Of a stretch of DNA of 64,000 nt, positions 8,825-16,402 are shown in pieces (the stretch's first letter is position 1; each line of letters starts with the position of its first letter). Below the pieces are notes generated by a model. That model worked only from the letters and a program-made list of their open reading frames with translations, was not told where the DNA came from and made no database searches. The position numbers were made by a program, and so were the translations under genes. This stretch comes from Cytophagales bacterium UBA2561 (GTDB taxonomy: Bacteria > Bacteroidota > Bacteroidia > Cytophagales > Thermoflexibacteraceae), in assembly GCA_002340355.1 (NCBI GenBank), contig DDLX01000015.1, forward strand, positions 62,001 through 126,000. The letters are read 5' to 3'.

Positions 8825-9802
8825 ATGACTAAGAAAGTTCGTTTAGAAAATATTTCGCCTAAAGCATGGGAACATCCGACCGACCGTGTGGCATTAGAAA
8901 CCCTCCAAAATGTACCTGGATTAGATCGAGTAATTCAAACTTTTATCGGTAATACGACTGAACGTTCGTTACGTTTGTTGTATTTAGCAACGGCTATTCG
9001 TAGCTCTGAAAAGCAATTTCCAAGAGTATATCAAATTGGTAATCAAGTTTTTGATATTTTTGATGCTCCTTATCGTCCTGAAATCTATATAACACAAAAT
9101 GCTAATCTTAATGCTATGGCGGTTGGCGTGGAGCGTCCGTTTATTGTATTACATTCTTCACTGGTGGAATCAATGAATGACGAAGAACTAGGTGGCGTTA
9201 TTGCTCATGAACTGGGACATATTTTGAGTGGACACGTCCTTTATAAAACCTTGCTTTGGGTATTATTGAATATGTCTCAATTCTTATTTCAGATTCCGAT
9301 TGGAGGAACAGTATTGGCGGGCGTAATTATGGCATTGCGAGAATGGGATAGAAAAAGTGAACTTTCGTCTGATCGTGCAGGGCTTTTATATACGCAAAAT
9401 CCTGATGTTTCTGTACAAATTCTGATGAAGTTGGCAGGTGGAAATAATTTAGAACAACTGGACTTAGGAGAGTTTTTGAAGCAAGCCGAAGAATACAATA
9501 ATTCAAATAGTTCATTTGTGGATAATCTATTTAAATTATTGAATCTCATGCAACATACTCATCCTTTTGCTTCGATTCGAGCGGTAGAATTGATTAATTG
9601 GGTGCGTTCTGGGGATTATGATGCGATTTTAGGAGGAACTTATGAACATAAAAAAGGAGATTTTTTTGATAATGTGAAAGACTTTACCAAAGCTTATCGA
9701 GAAGGATTTAATGATACGATAAATCCATTAAATGATAATATTAGTGAAGCAACTAAGAAAGCAAAAGATATTTTTGATACACTATGGAATCGGTATCGTT
9801 AG
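8825..9802 (+). CDS. M48-family zinc metallopeptidase
   Basis: The zinc motif HELGH lies at residues 128-132 (AHELGHILSGH). The third ligand motif is ExxxD at Glu179-Asp183 (SELSSDRAG), which is typical of M48 (HtpX/Ste24-like) proteases. Between them a hydrophobic stretch at about 141-171 looks membrane-associated. The usual HtpX four-helix N-terminus is absent and no signal peptide is seen, so this is a short M48 protein whose active site probably faces the cytoplasm. The likely role is quality control of membrane proteins (family knowledge). The C-terminal 40 residues contain repeated K/D/F-rich helices. The next gene follows after 38 bases on the same strand. Confidence 0.85.
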   Translation: MTKKVRLENISPKAWEHPTDRVALETLQNVPGLDRVIQTFIGNTTERSLRLLYLATAIRSSEKQFPRVYQIGNQVFDIFDAPYRPEIYITQNANLNAMAVGVERPFIVLHSSLVESMNDEELGGVIAHELGHILSGHVLYKTLLWVLLNMSQFLFQIPIGGTVLAGVIMALREWDRKSELSSDRAGLLYTQNPDVSVQILMKLAGGNNLEQLDLGEFLKQAEEYNNSNSSFVDNLFKLLNLMQHTHPFASIRAVELINWVRSGDYDAILGGTYEHKKGDFFDNVKDFTKAYREGFNDTINPLNDNISEATKKAKDIFDTLWNRYR

Positions 9803-9840
9803 ATGAACTACGAATTAAAAACTTATAAATATGATTGGTC

Positions 9841-10419
9841 ATGTACTTTGTTGATGAAAAATTTGAATTTCTGAATACTTCAGAAACACCACTTGAGAAA
9901 GGTGAATATGAGGATTGCACCTTTATAAATTGTCAATTAGATCAAGCTGATTTACAGTCATTCTCTTTCTCAGATTGTCAATTTGAAATGTGTGATTTGA
10001 GCATGGCAAATCTAAAAAATGCCGCATTTCAGCATGTAAAATTTAAAAATTGTAAATTATTAGGCTTACGATTTGAGGAGTGTAATAAATTTATTTTAAC
10101 ATTAGATTTTGAAGGTTGTATGCTTAATTATTCGTCTTTTTATCAACTCAATCTGAAGAAAATAAACTTTGCAAACTGTCAGCTTCAAGAAGTTGACTTT
10201 ACAGAAACAGATTTGACCCAAGCCCGTTTTGATCAATGCGATTTGCATCTTGCCACCTTCGAGCGGACTATCTTAGAAAAGGCAGACTTTCGGACTGCTG
10301 TTCATTTTGCCATTCATCCAGAAACAAACCGCCTCAAAAAAGCAAAATTCTCAACTAAGGGATTATCAGGATTACTTACTCAGTACAATATTTTGATTAG
10401 TGATGAAGAGGTTGTTTAA
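9841..10419 (+). CDS. Pentapeptide-repeat protein
   Basis: The protein has repeated A(D/N)LxxF-type pentads: CDLSMANLKNAAF, CKLLGLRF, DLTQARFDQC and ADFRTA, with many Cys at the central position. It should fold as a right-handed quadrilateral beta helix. At 192 residues it resembles Qnr/MfpA-like pentapeptide proteins in size and in the FEGCMLNYSSF-like interruption. Qnr protects gyrase, but that role is only a possibility here. I chose the ATG at 9841; an in-frame TTG at 9835 is the alternative. It lies directly after the M48 gene and may be cotranscribed. Confidence 0.8.
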   Translation: MYFVDEKFEFLNTSETPLEKGEYEDCTFINCQLDQADLQSFSFSDCQFEMCDLSMANLKNAAFQHVKFKNCKLLGLRFEECNKFILTLDFEGCMLNYSSFYQLNLKKINFANCQLQEVDFTETDLTQARFDQCDLHLATFERTILEKADFRTAVHFAIHPETNRLKKAKFSTKGLSGLLTQYNILISDEEVV

Positions 10420-10717
10420 ACATTTTTGAAAAATATCTTTAGGGCATAAACTTTATTTAGTGAAATAGTTTTCATTGCTCAAGATCGCTGATTTATATAA
10501 AAATTTGATAATCAATATTTTATTTAAAATTTAAACAATCTCTAAGAGGTGTTTCAAAATAAAATTTATACATAAATTTTATTATTTCGTGAACTCTTTT
10601 TAGAATTTGAGGTCTATAAAATGAACCTGCCTTTGATAGAAGCGAAAAACCAAAGCCAAAATTGCTTTTTTTCACTCTGATTTATTATTTTAGTCTAGAA
10701 CCAAAACTCCATACCAA
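10420..10717. other. AT-rich intergenic region with an 11-bp hairpin
   Basis: No gene is seen. AATAAAATTTA (10558-10568) pairs perfectly with TAAATTTTATT (10573-10583) across a 4-base loop, but no T-run follows. TGCCTTTG at 10628-10635 is one base from the TAnnTTTG box and could drive the ATPase gene at 10718. Confidence 0.35.
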
Positions 10718-11944
10718 ATGCACAATAATTTTATTACAAGAATTTATATCAAATCCTCACGAAATATCAAAGATTTTGAGATTCCACTTACGAATCAAGA
10801 ACGCAAACATTTGATTATTACAGGGAAAAATGGAAGTGGAAAAACCAGTTTTTTGAATGATTTATTTAAATTCTTTCATCTCATTGATAATGGACATTAT
10901 ACAGATTATTTATTCAAGCTAAATAATGTAATTAAAACCAAAAAAGAAATTGATGAGCTTCGGAAACAACCTAAAAGTTATCAGCATACTGAACCACGTT
11001 ATTTATTAGCGCGTATTGAAACTTATCAAAATGCGGTCAATCAGCTTAGTTCTGTGCATGTTGATTTTCGTGATCAAAATGTACTGGCACACCAAGTCGA
11101 ACGAGGACAATTCTTACTGGCATTTTTTGGGTCAAAACGTGAAATGAACCTTAAAGTTCCTGAAGGAATTACGCCTGTCGAACTCAAAAATAAATACGAT
11201 ATTAATGATAATGCCAATCGTGACTTTATTCAGTATTTGGTTAATATGAAAGCGGATCGGTCATTCGCACGAGATGATGATGAAACTGAGACAGTTCAAA
11301 AAATTGATGCCTGGTTTAATCGACTTGAAAATCGCTTGCGTATTCTATTTGATAGCCCTAGTTTGCGTCTAAGATTTGACCGTAAAAGATACAATTTTGA
11401 TATCATTGAAAGCCCTGATAAAGAGCCGTTTGGTTTTAATCGACTTGCTGATGGTTATGCGGCAATTATCAACGTTATTTCAGAGCTTCTTTTACGAATG
11501 GAAACTTTTCATCAAAAAGCTTATGACTTACAAGGACTGGTTTTGATTGATGAAATTGAGGCTCATCTACATGTGCATTTACAACGGAAAATTTTACCTT
11601 TTCTAACAGATTTTTTCCCAAAAATTCAGTTTATCGTAACTACGCATTCGCCTTTTGTGTTATCTTCGATTTCAAATGCCATAATTTGTGATTTGGAAAA
11701 ACGCTTGATTATTCAAGATCTCTCAGGATATTCTTATGATACCCTTATTGAGAGTTATTTTGATACTGATAAATATTCCGAAGAGGTGAAACGTAAAATT
11801 CAACGCTATACCGAATTGGCTCAACAAATTGATTTTACTACAGAAGAAAAAAGTGAACTAAAAAGTTTGAAAGACTATTTTGAGAATATTCCGAAATATG
11901 TCCCTCAGGATTTGATTTCAAGATTGCAAGAACTTGATGTATAA
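10718..11944 (+). CDS. ABC/SMC-type AAA ATPase (AAA_21/OLD-like), no nuclease domain
   Basis: This is an ABC-class ATPase. Walker A GKNGSGKT is at 36-43, a degenerate signature region FNRLADGYAAIINV is at 240-253, Walker B LVLIDEIE is at 274-281 and the switch His is in TTHSPF at 308-313. Between Walker A and the signature lies a ~190-residue insertion with basic helices. After residue 345 there is a helical tail rich in Glu/Lys. No TOPRIM, HNH or other nuclease part is present, unlike OLD proteins. Such free ATPases occur in RecF-like repair and in defence modules such as Septu or retrons, but no nuclease or reverse transcriptase gene is adjacent. The 512-residue helical protein begins 33 bases downstream and is probably cotranscribed. 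Confidence 0.75.
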   Translation: MHNNFITRIYIKSSRNIKDFEIPLTNQERKHLIITGKNGSGKTSFLNDLFKFFHLIDNGHYTDYLFKLNNVIKTKKEIDELRKQPKSYQHTEPRYLLARIETYQNAVNQLSSVHVDFRDQNVLAHQVERGQFLLAFFGSKREMNLKVPEGITPVELKNKYDINDNANRDFIQYLVNMKADRSFARDDDETETVQKIDAWFNRLENRLRILFDSPSLRLRFDRKRYNFDIIESPDKEPFGFNRLADGYAAIINVISELLLRMETFHQKAYDLQGLVLIDEIEAHLHVHLQRKILPFLTDFFPKIQFIVTTHSPFVLSSISNAIICDLEKRLIIQDLSGYSYDTLIESYFDTDKYSEEVKRKIQRYTELAQQIDFTTEEKSELKSLKDYFENIPKYVPQDLISRLQELDV

Positions 11945-11977
11945 AAGAAAGGTATTCATCGGACTTTATTGAAAATT

Positions 11978-13507
11978 ATGGACTATTTAAAAGCCATTAT
12001 CCAAACGCTTTCTACGGATGATAAAAAACAATTTCGTAGTTTTTTGGCTCGTCAGAAATCCAAAAAGAAGCGTAAGGATGTGGCATTATTTCAAATTCTT
12101 GCGGAAACTAAAAATTATAAATCTCATCAAATTACCCAAAAACTCTATCCTGAAAAGCCCAATCGGGAAGGATATCATGCTCTGCGTAAACGTTTAATTC
12201 GAGAACTAACTAAGTTTATTTGGCTCAAGCGCACAGATAACGATACAACAACTGCTTCAGTAATAACAGGTTATATTACTTTAAGTGAATATCTATTTCA
12301 TAAAAATAGTGAAGCAACCGCATGGCATTTTATTCGAAAAGCAGAGGATATTGCTCGAAAAAATGAACAGTTTGAATTATTGAATCGGGTTTATTTATTA
12401 CAGTTAGAATTTGGAGATTCGGAGTTTGCAGATGAAACCGATCTTATTATTCAGAAAAAAAAAGCGAACCAACAATTTGCTCAAGAAGACGAACGAGCTA
12501 TTACTGCCTTAGCATTGGTACGGCGGGAAATGCGAGAACGTAGGCGTTCAGGAAGATTTAAAAATATTCGAGAAATTATCCAGAAAATTTTAGCAGATTA
12601 TCAATTACATGAGGCAGTTGTGCGTCGTCCAAAATTATTGCATGGTTTTATTTCAGCCGTTCGGTCAGCACATTTGGCAAGTAAGGAATTTCTTGATTTT
12701 GAACCGTTTGTCATTCAAAAATATCGAGAAGTGGAAGCGATAGCTGGTTTCTCAAAACCTAATCACTTTTACAAATTACGATTATTATATATGATAACTC
12801 ATATTTTGTATCGTAACAAAAAATTCGAAGAGGCAGAGCAATATTTGACCGAATTTCATGAAAATTTGACGCAATACGACCAAAATTACTATGCTTTCTT
12901 TTATTTAAAATACCAAACTTTGAGGGCAGCAATTCTACATTTTCGGGAAAAAAATGAGGTTTCCGTGCAAATTTGTGAGGAATTATTTTGGCAACCTAAA
13001 TACAAGCTTTCGACTTCGGATTTATTGAATATTCAACTCAATCTGATTGTTTATTATTTTACGGCGAATCAATTTCGGGATTGTCATAAATTGTTTTTAG
13101 AACTAAATCGTTCAGATAAATTTTATCTCGAAAAGGCAGGGACGGAGTGGCTTTTGAAAAAATATTTGATTGAGGCACTGACCCAATACGAAATTGGTAA
13201 CCCTGATATTGCCTTGAAGATTTTGAAAAATAGCAAACGATTTTTTGCCGATTTTTTTGAAGAGCATCCCAAATTCGAAATTATTCGTCTGTTTCTAAAT
13301 TATTTACAAAAATTCATTGATGAGCGTCAAGGGTTTGGACGTAAATTTTTCGAAAACGAGGTTCGAGAAAATGTTACGTTGGTATCGCCTGAAGCGGAAG
13401 ATTTACAAGCAATGGGATTTTATTCTTGGATGAGAGCTAAAGTTCTGAAACGAAATTATTATGATGTACTTCTGGATACGGTGGGAGTACGAGAATTGAC
13501 TTTATAA
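11978..13507 (+). CDS. Conserved all-helical protein of unknown function
   Basis: I do not recognise a named family. The 509 residues are almost entirely predicted helical, rich in Lys/Arg/Glu and with many FL/YY pairs, and lack a signal peptide or membrane segment. The pattern of paired helices (for instance KKFEEAEQYLTEFHENL and GNPDIALKILKNSKRF) resembles TPR-like solenoid repeats. The N-terminus (DYLKAIIQTLSTDDKKQFRSF, split by wording only) looks like the start of conserved Cytophagales hypothetical proteins. I use the ATG at 11978; an in-frame TTG at 11969 gives 3 more residues. It follows the AAA ATPase gene by 33 bases, so a partner role is possible but unproven. Confidence 0.6.
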   Translation: MDYLKAIIQTLSTDDKKQFRSFLARQKSKKKRKDVALFQILAETKNYKSHQITQKLYPEKPNREGYHALRKRLIRELTKFIWLKRTDNDTTTASVITGYITLSEYLFHKNSEATAWHFIRKAEDIARKNEQFELLNRVYLLQLEFGDSEFADETDLIIQKKKANQQFAQEDERAITALALVRREMRERRRSGRFKNIREIIQKILADYQLHEAVVRRPKLLHGFISAVRSAHLASKEFLDFEPFVIQKYREVEAIAGFSKPNHFYKLRLLYMITHILYRNKKFEEAEQYLTEFHENLTQYDQNYYAFFYLKYQTLRAAILHFREKNEVSVQICEELFWQPKYKLSTSDLLNIQLNLIVYYFTANQFRDCHKLFLELNRSDKFYLEKAGTEWLLKKYLIEALTQYEIGNPDIALKILKNSKRFFADFFEEHPKFEIIRLFLNYLQKFIDERQGFGRKFFENEVRENVTLVSPEAEDLQAMGFYSWMRAKVLKRNYYDVLLDTVGVRELTL

Positions 13508-13521
13508 ATCCACAAAGTGGA

Positions 13522-13558
13522 ACTTTGACAAAGTTTGGGTTTTGGACTCTGTCAAAGT
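13522..13558. terminator. Hairpin between convergent genes
   Basis: ACTTTGACA (13522-13530) pairs with TGTCAAAGT (13550-13558), and an inner AGTT/GGACT stretch can extend the stem. The outer stem is nearly the same as the one after ubiE at 1526-1557. There is no T-run, so the strength is uncertain. Confidence 0.45.
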
Positions 13559-13577
13559 AGAAAAAAATGGAAATACA

Positions 13578-13766
13578 TTAAAAGATTTTGCCATTAATCA
13601 GAAAATTCGGTAATCCGCCTAATAACAACGATAAAGTAACGCTAATGCCTAGAGTTGATGCACCTGCACCATCCAAGTCAAGAGCGAACATAAATGTTGC
13701 GAAAAGAACAAGACCAACTACCGTAAAAATTAATCCGATAAAAGCGTACAATCGATAATCTTTCAT
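13578..13766 (-). CDS. Small membrane protein, unknown function
   Basis: It has 62 residues and two hydrophobic segments: residues 5-25 (YAFIGLIFTVVGLVLFATFMF) and about 36-52 (STLGISVTLSLLLGGLP), joined by an acidic Gly-rich loop (DLDGAG). This is a typical small inner-membrane protein of Bacteroidota; no family name can be given. The reading frame stays open 30 codons further upstream, but that extension is Cys/His/Leu-rich and unlike a protein start, so the ATG at 13766 is preferred. Confidence 0.5.
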   Translation of the reverse strand: MKDYRLYAFIGLIFTVVGLVLFATFMFALDLDGAGASTLGISVTLSLLLGGLPNFLINGKIF

Positions 13767-13985
13767 AATATGAGTAATTGAGAGTACATATAAGGAAAAC
13801 GATTGGAGCAAAGGTAATGTGTACTTTCTGAGCAAAAAATGACAAAAGTCACTCAATCCAGAAATTACATAGAAGCTTAATCAAAAAAATTTGAGTATTC
13901 GAGGCAATTTGGACAAAATTCTATAACGATTTTCTTTTTAATTCTAAATAATAACTGATTAGTGAATAACCTAATAAAAATAAAA

Positions 13986-14022
13986 ACTGGCAGATGTGAC
14001 TCAAAAAATCACACTTGCCAGT
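13986..14022. terminator. Strong stem-loop in gene-free region
   Basis: ACTGGCAGATGTGA (13986-13999) pairs with TCACACTTGCCAGT (14009-14022) with two central mismatches and a 9-base A-rich loop. A run of T begins 19 bases later. It could be a terminator or part of a small RNA; no gene directly precedes it. Confidence 0.35.
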
Positions 14023-14189
14023 ACATTCAGAAATACAACCTTTTTTCGTTTGCTCATTTAAAAAAACTGCTTCCAGAAGCTTCAGCTTTTTTTTCTTTGA
14101 GAACCAATTCTTTCATTGAGTTCTTTATCCTATGACATTTACAAAGTAAACCTCACAAAACGTAAACTATTTACGGCACCATATTTTTT

Positions 14190-14332
14190 ACAATAGTTTG
14201 TAAGTGTTGCCTAATCCTCCAAGATTTTTAAATTATTAGGGAGTTAAAATATTGATACACAGTGAAATAATTGATTACCAATAAATTAAAATCATAGAAA
14301 ATTATATTAACAAAAAACTTACGAACTATTGT
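14190..14332 (-). mobile_element. MITE-like intergenic element, copy 1
   Basis: The 143-bp element is bounded by 16-base inverted repeats, ACAATAGTTTGTAAGT at 14190-14205 and its inverse at 14317-14332 (15 of 16 match). It encodes nothing. Read on the minus strand, bases 14325-14265 match 24865-24925 at 52 of 61 positions. Bases 14256-14191 match 24975-25040 at 53 of 66 positions, without gaps. T-runs flank both ends and may be remnants of a target duplication. Non-autonomous transposition is the simplest explanation (inference). Confidence 0.6.
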
Positions 14333-14482
14333 TTTTAGAAGAGTTTTCAAAATATAATTTAGTTTCTTACACTGAAATGATTAGAAACAGCTCAAAAGTT
14401 TTATTTTAGTTAGAGTATTAACCAATTAATTATTAAAAATCTGATAAAACAATCTCTAAATCATAACAAGGAATTTTTTCTA

Positions 14483-14490
14483 TAACTTTG
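14483..14490 (+). promoter_or_regulatory. -7 box for thiE
   Basis: TAACTTTG matches TAnnTTTG and lies 41 bases before the thiE ATG. The leader would be only about 35 bases, too short to contain a TPP riboswitch. Confidence 0.5.
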
Positions 14491-14531
14491 TTTCTATTAT
14501 TTATACGTCAAAAAAAGGGATAAAAAAATCA

Positions 14532-15173
14532 ATGAAATTACCCAAACTATATTTCATTACGTTGGATGCCTCACCATATTCTCATGCCGAACAAGCGGAA
14601 GGAGCGTGTCAGGGAGGAGCGAAACTTATACAATTACGTACCAAAAATAAAGATGAAGAAACATGGCTTCGATTAGCACTAGAAGTAAAAGCCGTATGTC
14701 AAAAGTATGGAGCTATTTTCATTGTTAATGATAATGTAGAATTAACTAAGGAAATCAAGGCAGATGGTTTGCATCTTGGAAAATACGATATGCCAATTCC
14801 TGAAGCTCGCCAAATTTTGGGTAAGAATTACATTATTGGCGGTTCAACGAATACATTTGAAGATATTTTACGAGTAGCGGAATGGAAAGCCGATTATATG
14901 GGTTCAGGTCCTTATAAGTTTACAACCACCAAAGTCAAAGAAGAATTAAACCCATTACTCGGAATAAAAGGGTATCAAGAAAATTTACTAAGATACAAAG
15001 AATCTAATATTTCAATTCCGATTTATGCCATTGGAGGTATTAAACAAAGGGATATTCCTGTGGTCATGCAATTAGAGGGAGTTTATGGTGTAGCAATTTC
15101 ATCCTTGATTGCCAATGCAAAAAATAAACCTGAAGTGACCCAAGAACTTCTTCAAATTATTGAATCTTGTTAA
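14532..15173 (+). CDS. thiE: Thiamine-phosphate synthase
   Basis: ThiE joins HMP pyrophosphate and thiazole phosphate to give thiamine phosphate. This TIM-barrel enzyme shows the family blocks IQLRTKNKDEE (pyrophosphate-binding Arg/Lys), FIVNDNVEL, DGLHLGKYDMP, IIGGSTNTFED, YMGSGPYKFTTTK and IYAIGGI, in the correct order. At 213 aa it is of normal length. It precedes thiG by 28 bases on the same strand. The rest of the pathway (thiC, thiS, thiH, thiD) is not in the window. Confidence 0.93.
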   Translation: MKLPKLYFITLDASPYSHAEQAEGACQGGAKLIQLRTKNKDEETWLRLALEVKAVCQKYGAIFIVNDNVELTKEIKADGLHLGKYDMPIPEARQILGKNYIIGGSTNTFEDILRVAEWKADYMGSGPYKFTTTKVKEELNPLLGIKGYQENLLRYKESNISIPIYAIGGIKQRDIPVVMQLEGVYGVAISSLIANAKNKPEVTQELLQIIESC

Positions 15174-15201
15174 ATTATTGCCTTATTACTAAAAAAGTAT
15201 T

Positions 15202-15966
15202 ATGTTACAAATTGCAGATAAAACCTTTTCGTCTCGACTGTTTACAGGAACGGGCAAGTTCAGTTCTTCCGCCGAAATGCAAAAAGCCCTCAAAGTTTCT
15301 GGTAGTGAATTAGTTACTGTAGCGTTGAAACGAGTTGAAATGAATAATCCTGAAGATGATATTTTGACTCATTTAACCGATGACCAATTTTCACTATTGC
15401 CCAATACTTCAGGAGTTCGAACGGCAAAAGAAGCCATCTTTGCTGCTCAATTAGCACGGGAAGCTTTGGAAACCAATTGGTTAAAGTTAGAAATTCATCC
15501 CGATCCTAAATATTTAATGCCTGATCCTATCGAAACACTCAAAGCCACTGAAGAACTGGCTAAATTAGGCTTTGTGATTTTGCCTTATATTCATGCTGAT
15601 CCTGTTTTGTGTAAACATCTGGAAGAGGCAGGGGCAGCAGCAGTTATGCCTTTGGGCGCACCTATTGGCAGTAATAAAGGCTTAAAAACCCTTGATTTTC
15701 TGGAGATTATTATCGAGCAGAGTAATTTACCTGTGGTGGTGGATGCGGGTTTGGGCGCGCCATCTCATGCGGCTTGGGCGATGGAGATAGGTGCTGATGC
15801 GGTCTTAGTTAATACGGCGATTGCTGTCTCTCCAACTCCTAATCAGATGGCAAAAGCCTTCAAAATGGCGGTCGAAGCTGGACGAATGGCATTTGAAGCC
15901 AAACTTGCGGAACCTGTTTCTCATGCTGAAGCTAGTAGCCCTTTGACGGCGTTTTTGGATATTTAA
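15202..15966 (+). CDS. thiG: Thiazole synthase
   Basis: ThiG condenses deoxyxylulose phosphate, dehydroglycine and ThiS-thiocarboxylate to the thiazole ring. The Schiff-base lysine is Lys95 in NWLKLEIHPDPKYLMPD. Other family blocks are TGTGKFSS, PNTSGVRTAKEA, PLGAPIGSNKGL, VVDAGLGAPSHAAWAME and GADAVLVNTAIA. The length of 254 aa is normal. It forms a two-gene unit with thiE. No thiS carrier or thiH/thiO partner follows; the next 436 bases hold only a broken DUF2442 gene. A 7-bp hairpin (16030-16050) may end the transcript. Confidence 0.94.
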   Translation: MLQIADKTFSSRLFTGTGKFSSSAEMQKALKVSGSELVTVALKRVEMNNPEDDILTHLTDDQFSLLPNTSGVRTAKEAIFAAQLAREALETNWLKLEIHPDPKYLMPDPIETLKATEELAKLGFVILPYIHADPVLCKHLEEAGAAAVMPLGAPIGSNKGLKTLDFLEIIIEQSNLPVVVDAGLGAPSHAAWAMEIGADAVLVNTAIAVSPTPNQMAKAFKMAVEAGRMAFEAKLAEPVSHAEASSPLTAFLDI

Positions 15967-16132
15967 GGAAAAGGATAAAGGTTAATTTGTGAGGCAGTCT
16001 GCTTTTTGAAAGTTTACTTGAAATTTGAGTAGAAGAAGATTTATCTTCTAAAACCTAAAAAATTTGGTAATGAGCTGAAAATCAACAAAAAAATTACAAA
16101 AAATTGTGGGATACTCAAAAAATATATAAATT

Positions 16133-16319
16133 ATGAAAGCTCCTAAAGTTCGGTATGTTGAAGCCCTTGCAAAATCTGGATTTATTTCGAAACTTAAAGA
16201 TTGATACAGATGGTTATGGAATTAATTGGACGGACGAAATTGACCTTAGTGAATATGAATGCTGGAAAAACAGTCAAGAAATTACGCAAGTTCGGACATT
16301 GATTGAAAGTGTGCTTTAA
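16133..16319 (+). pseudogene. Broken DUF2442-family gene
   Basis: From the ATG at 16133 the frame reads MKAPKVRYVEALAKSGFISK LKD and stops at 16202-16204. Shifted by +1, the frame continues as KIDTDGYGINWTDEIDLSEY and runs to the stop at 16317-16319. The two pieces match the start (MK.PK...V.AL), the central F..LKD and the C-terminal block (vDtgGYGi.WndeiDLS..E) of DUF2442 proteins. About 25 residues between the first strand and the LKD block are also missing. So there is both an internal deletion and a frameshift. Intact DUF2442 proteins (~80-90 aa) often sit beside DUF4160 genes; no DUF4160 gene is seen. This is the only gene-like content of 15967-16402. Confidence 0.65.
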
Positions 16320-16332
16320 AAGTAAATTTTAA

Positions 16333-16340
16333 TATATTTG
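16333..16340 (+). promoter_or_regulatory. -7 box for the DUF4175 gene
   Basis: TATATTTG matches TAnnTTTG and lies 62 bases before the ATG at 16403, just after the DUF2442 remnant. Confidence 0.45.
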
Positions 16341-16402
16341 TAAAGACTTGTTTATCAAAAAAATAGTCTCATTCCATACTCGAATCTCAAGACGCAAAAA
16401 TA

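Larger units (their letters stand above)
13767..14531. other. Long gene-free region upstream of thiE
   Basis: No credible coding sequence exists here. It holds a 14-bp imperfect stem-loop at 13986-14022, a T-rich hairpin near 14064-14092, a CGTAAA/TTTACG palindrome at 14161-14175, the MITE-like element at 14190-14332 and the thiE -7 box at 14483-14490. No riboswitch consensus was found. Confidence 0.6.

Noticed and set aside
10420..11944. Retron or Septu defence locus around the AAA ATPase
   Set aside because: No reverse transcriptase, msr/msd-like structured RNA or HNH nuclease gene is found next to the ATPase.
14260..14531. TPP riboswitch upstream of thiE
   Set aside because: The thiamine-element core words (CTGAGA and the TGAACCTGATC-type block) are absent, and the leader after the -7 box is only about 35 bases.
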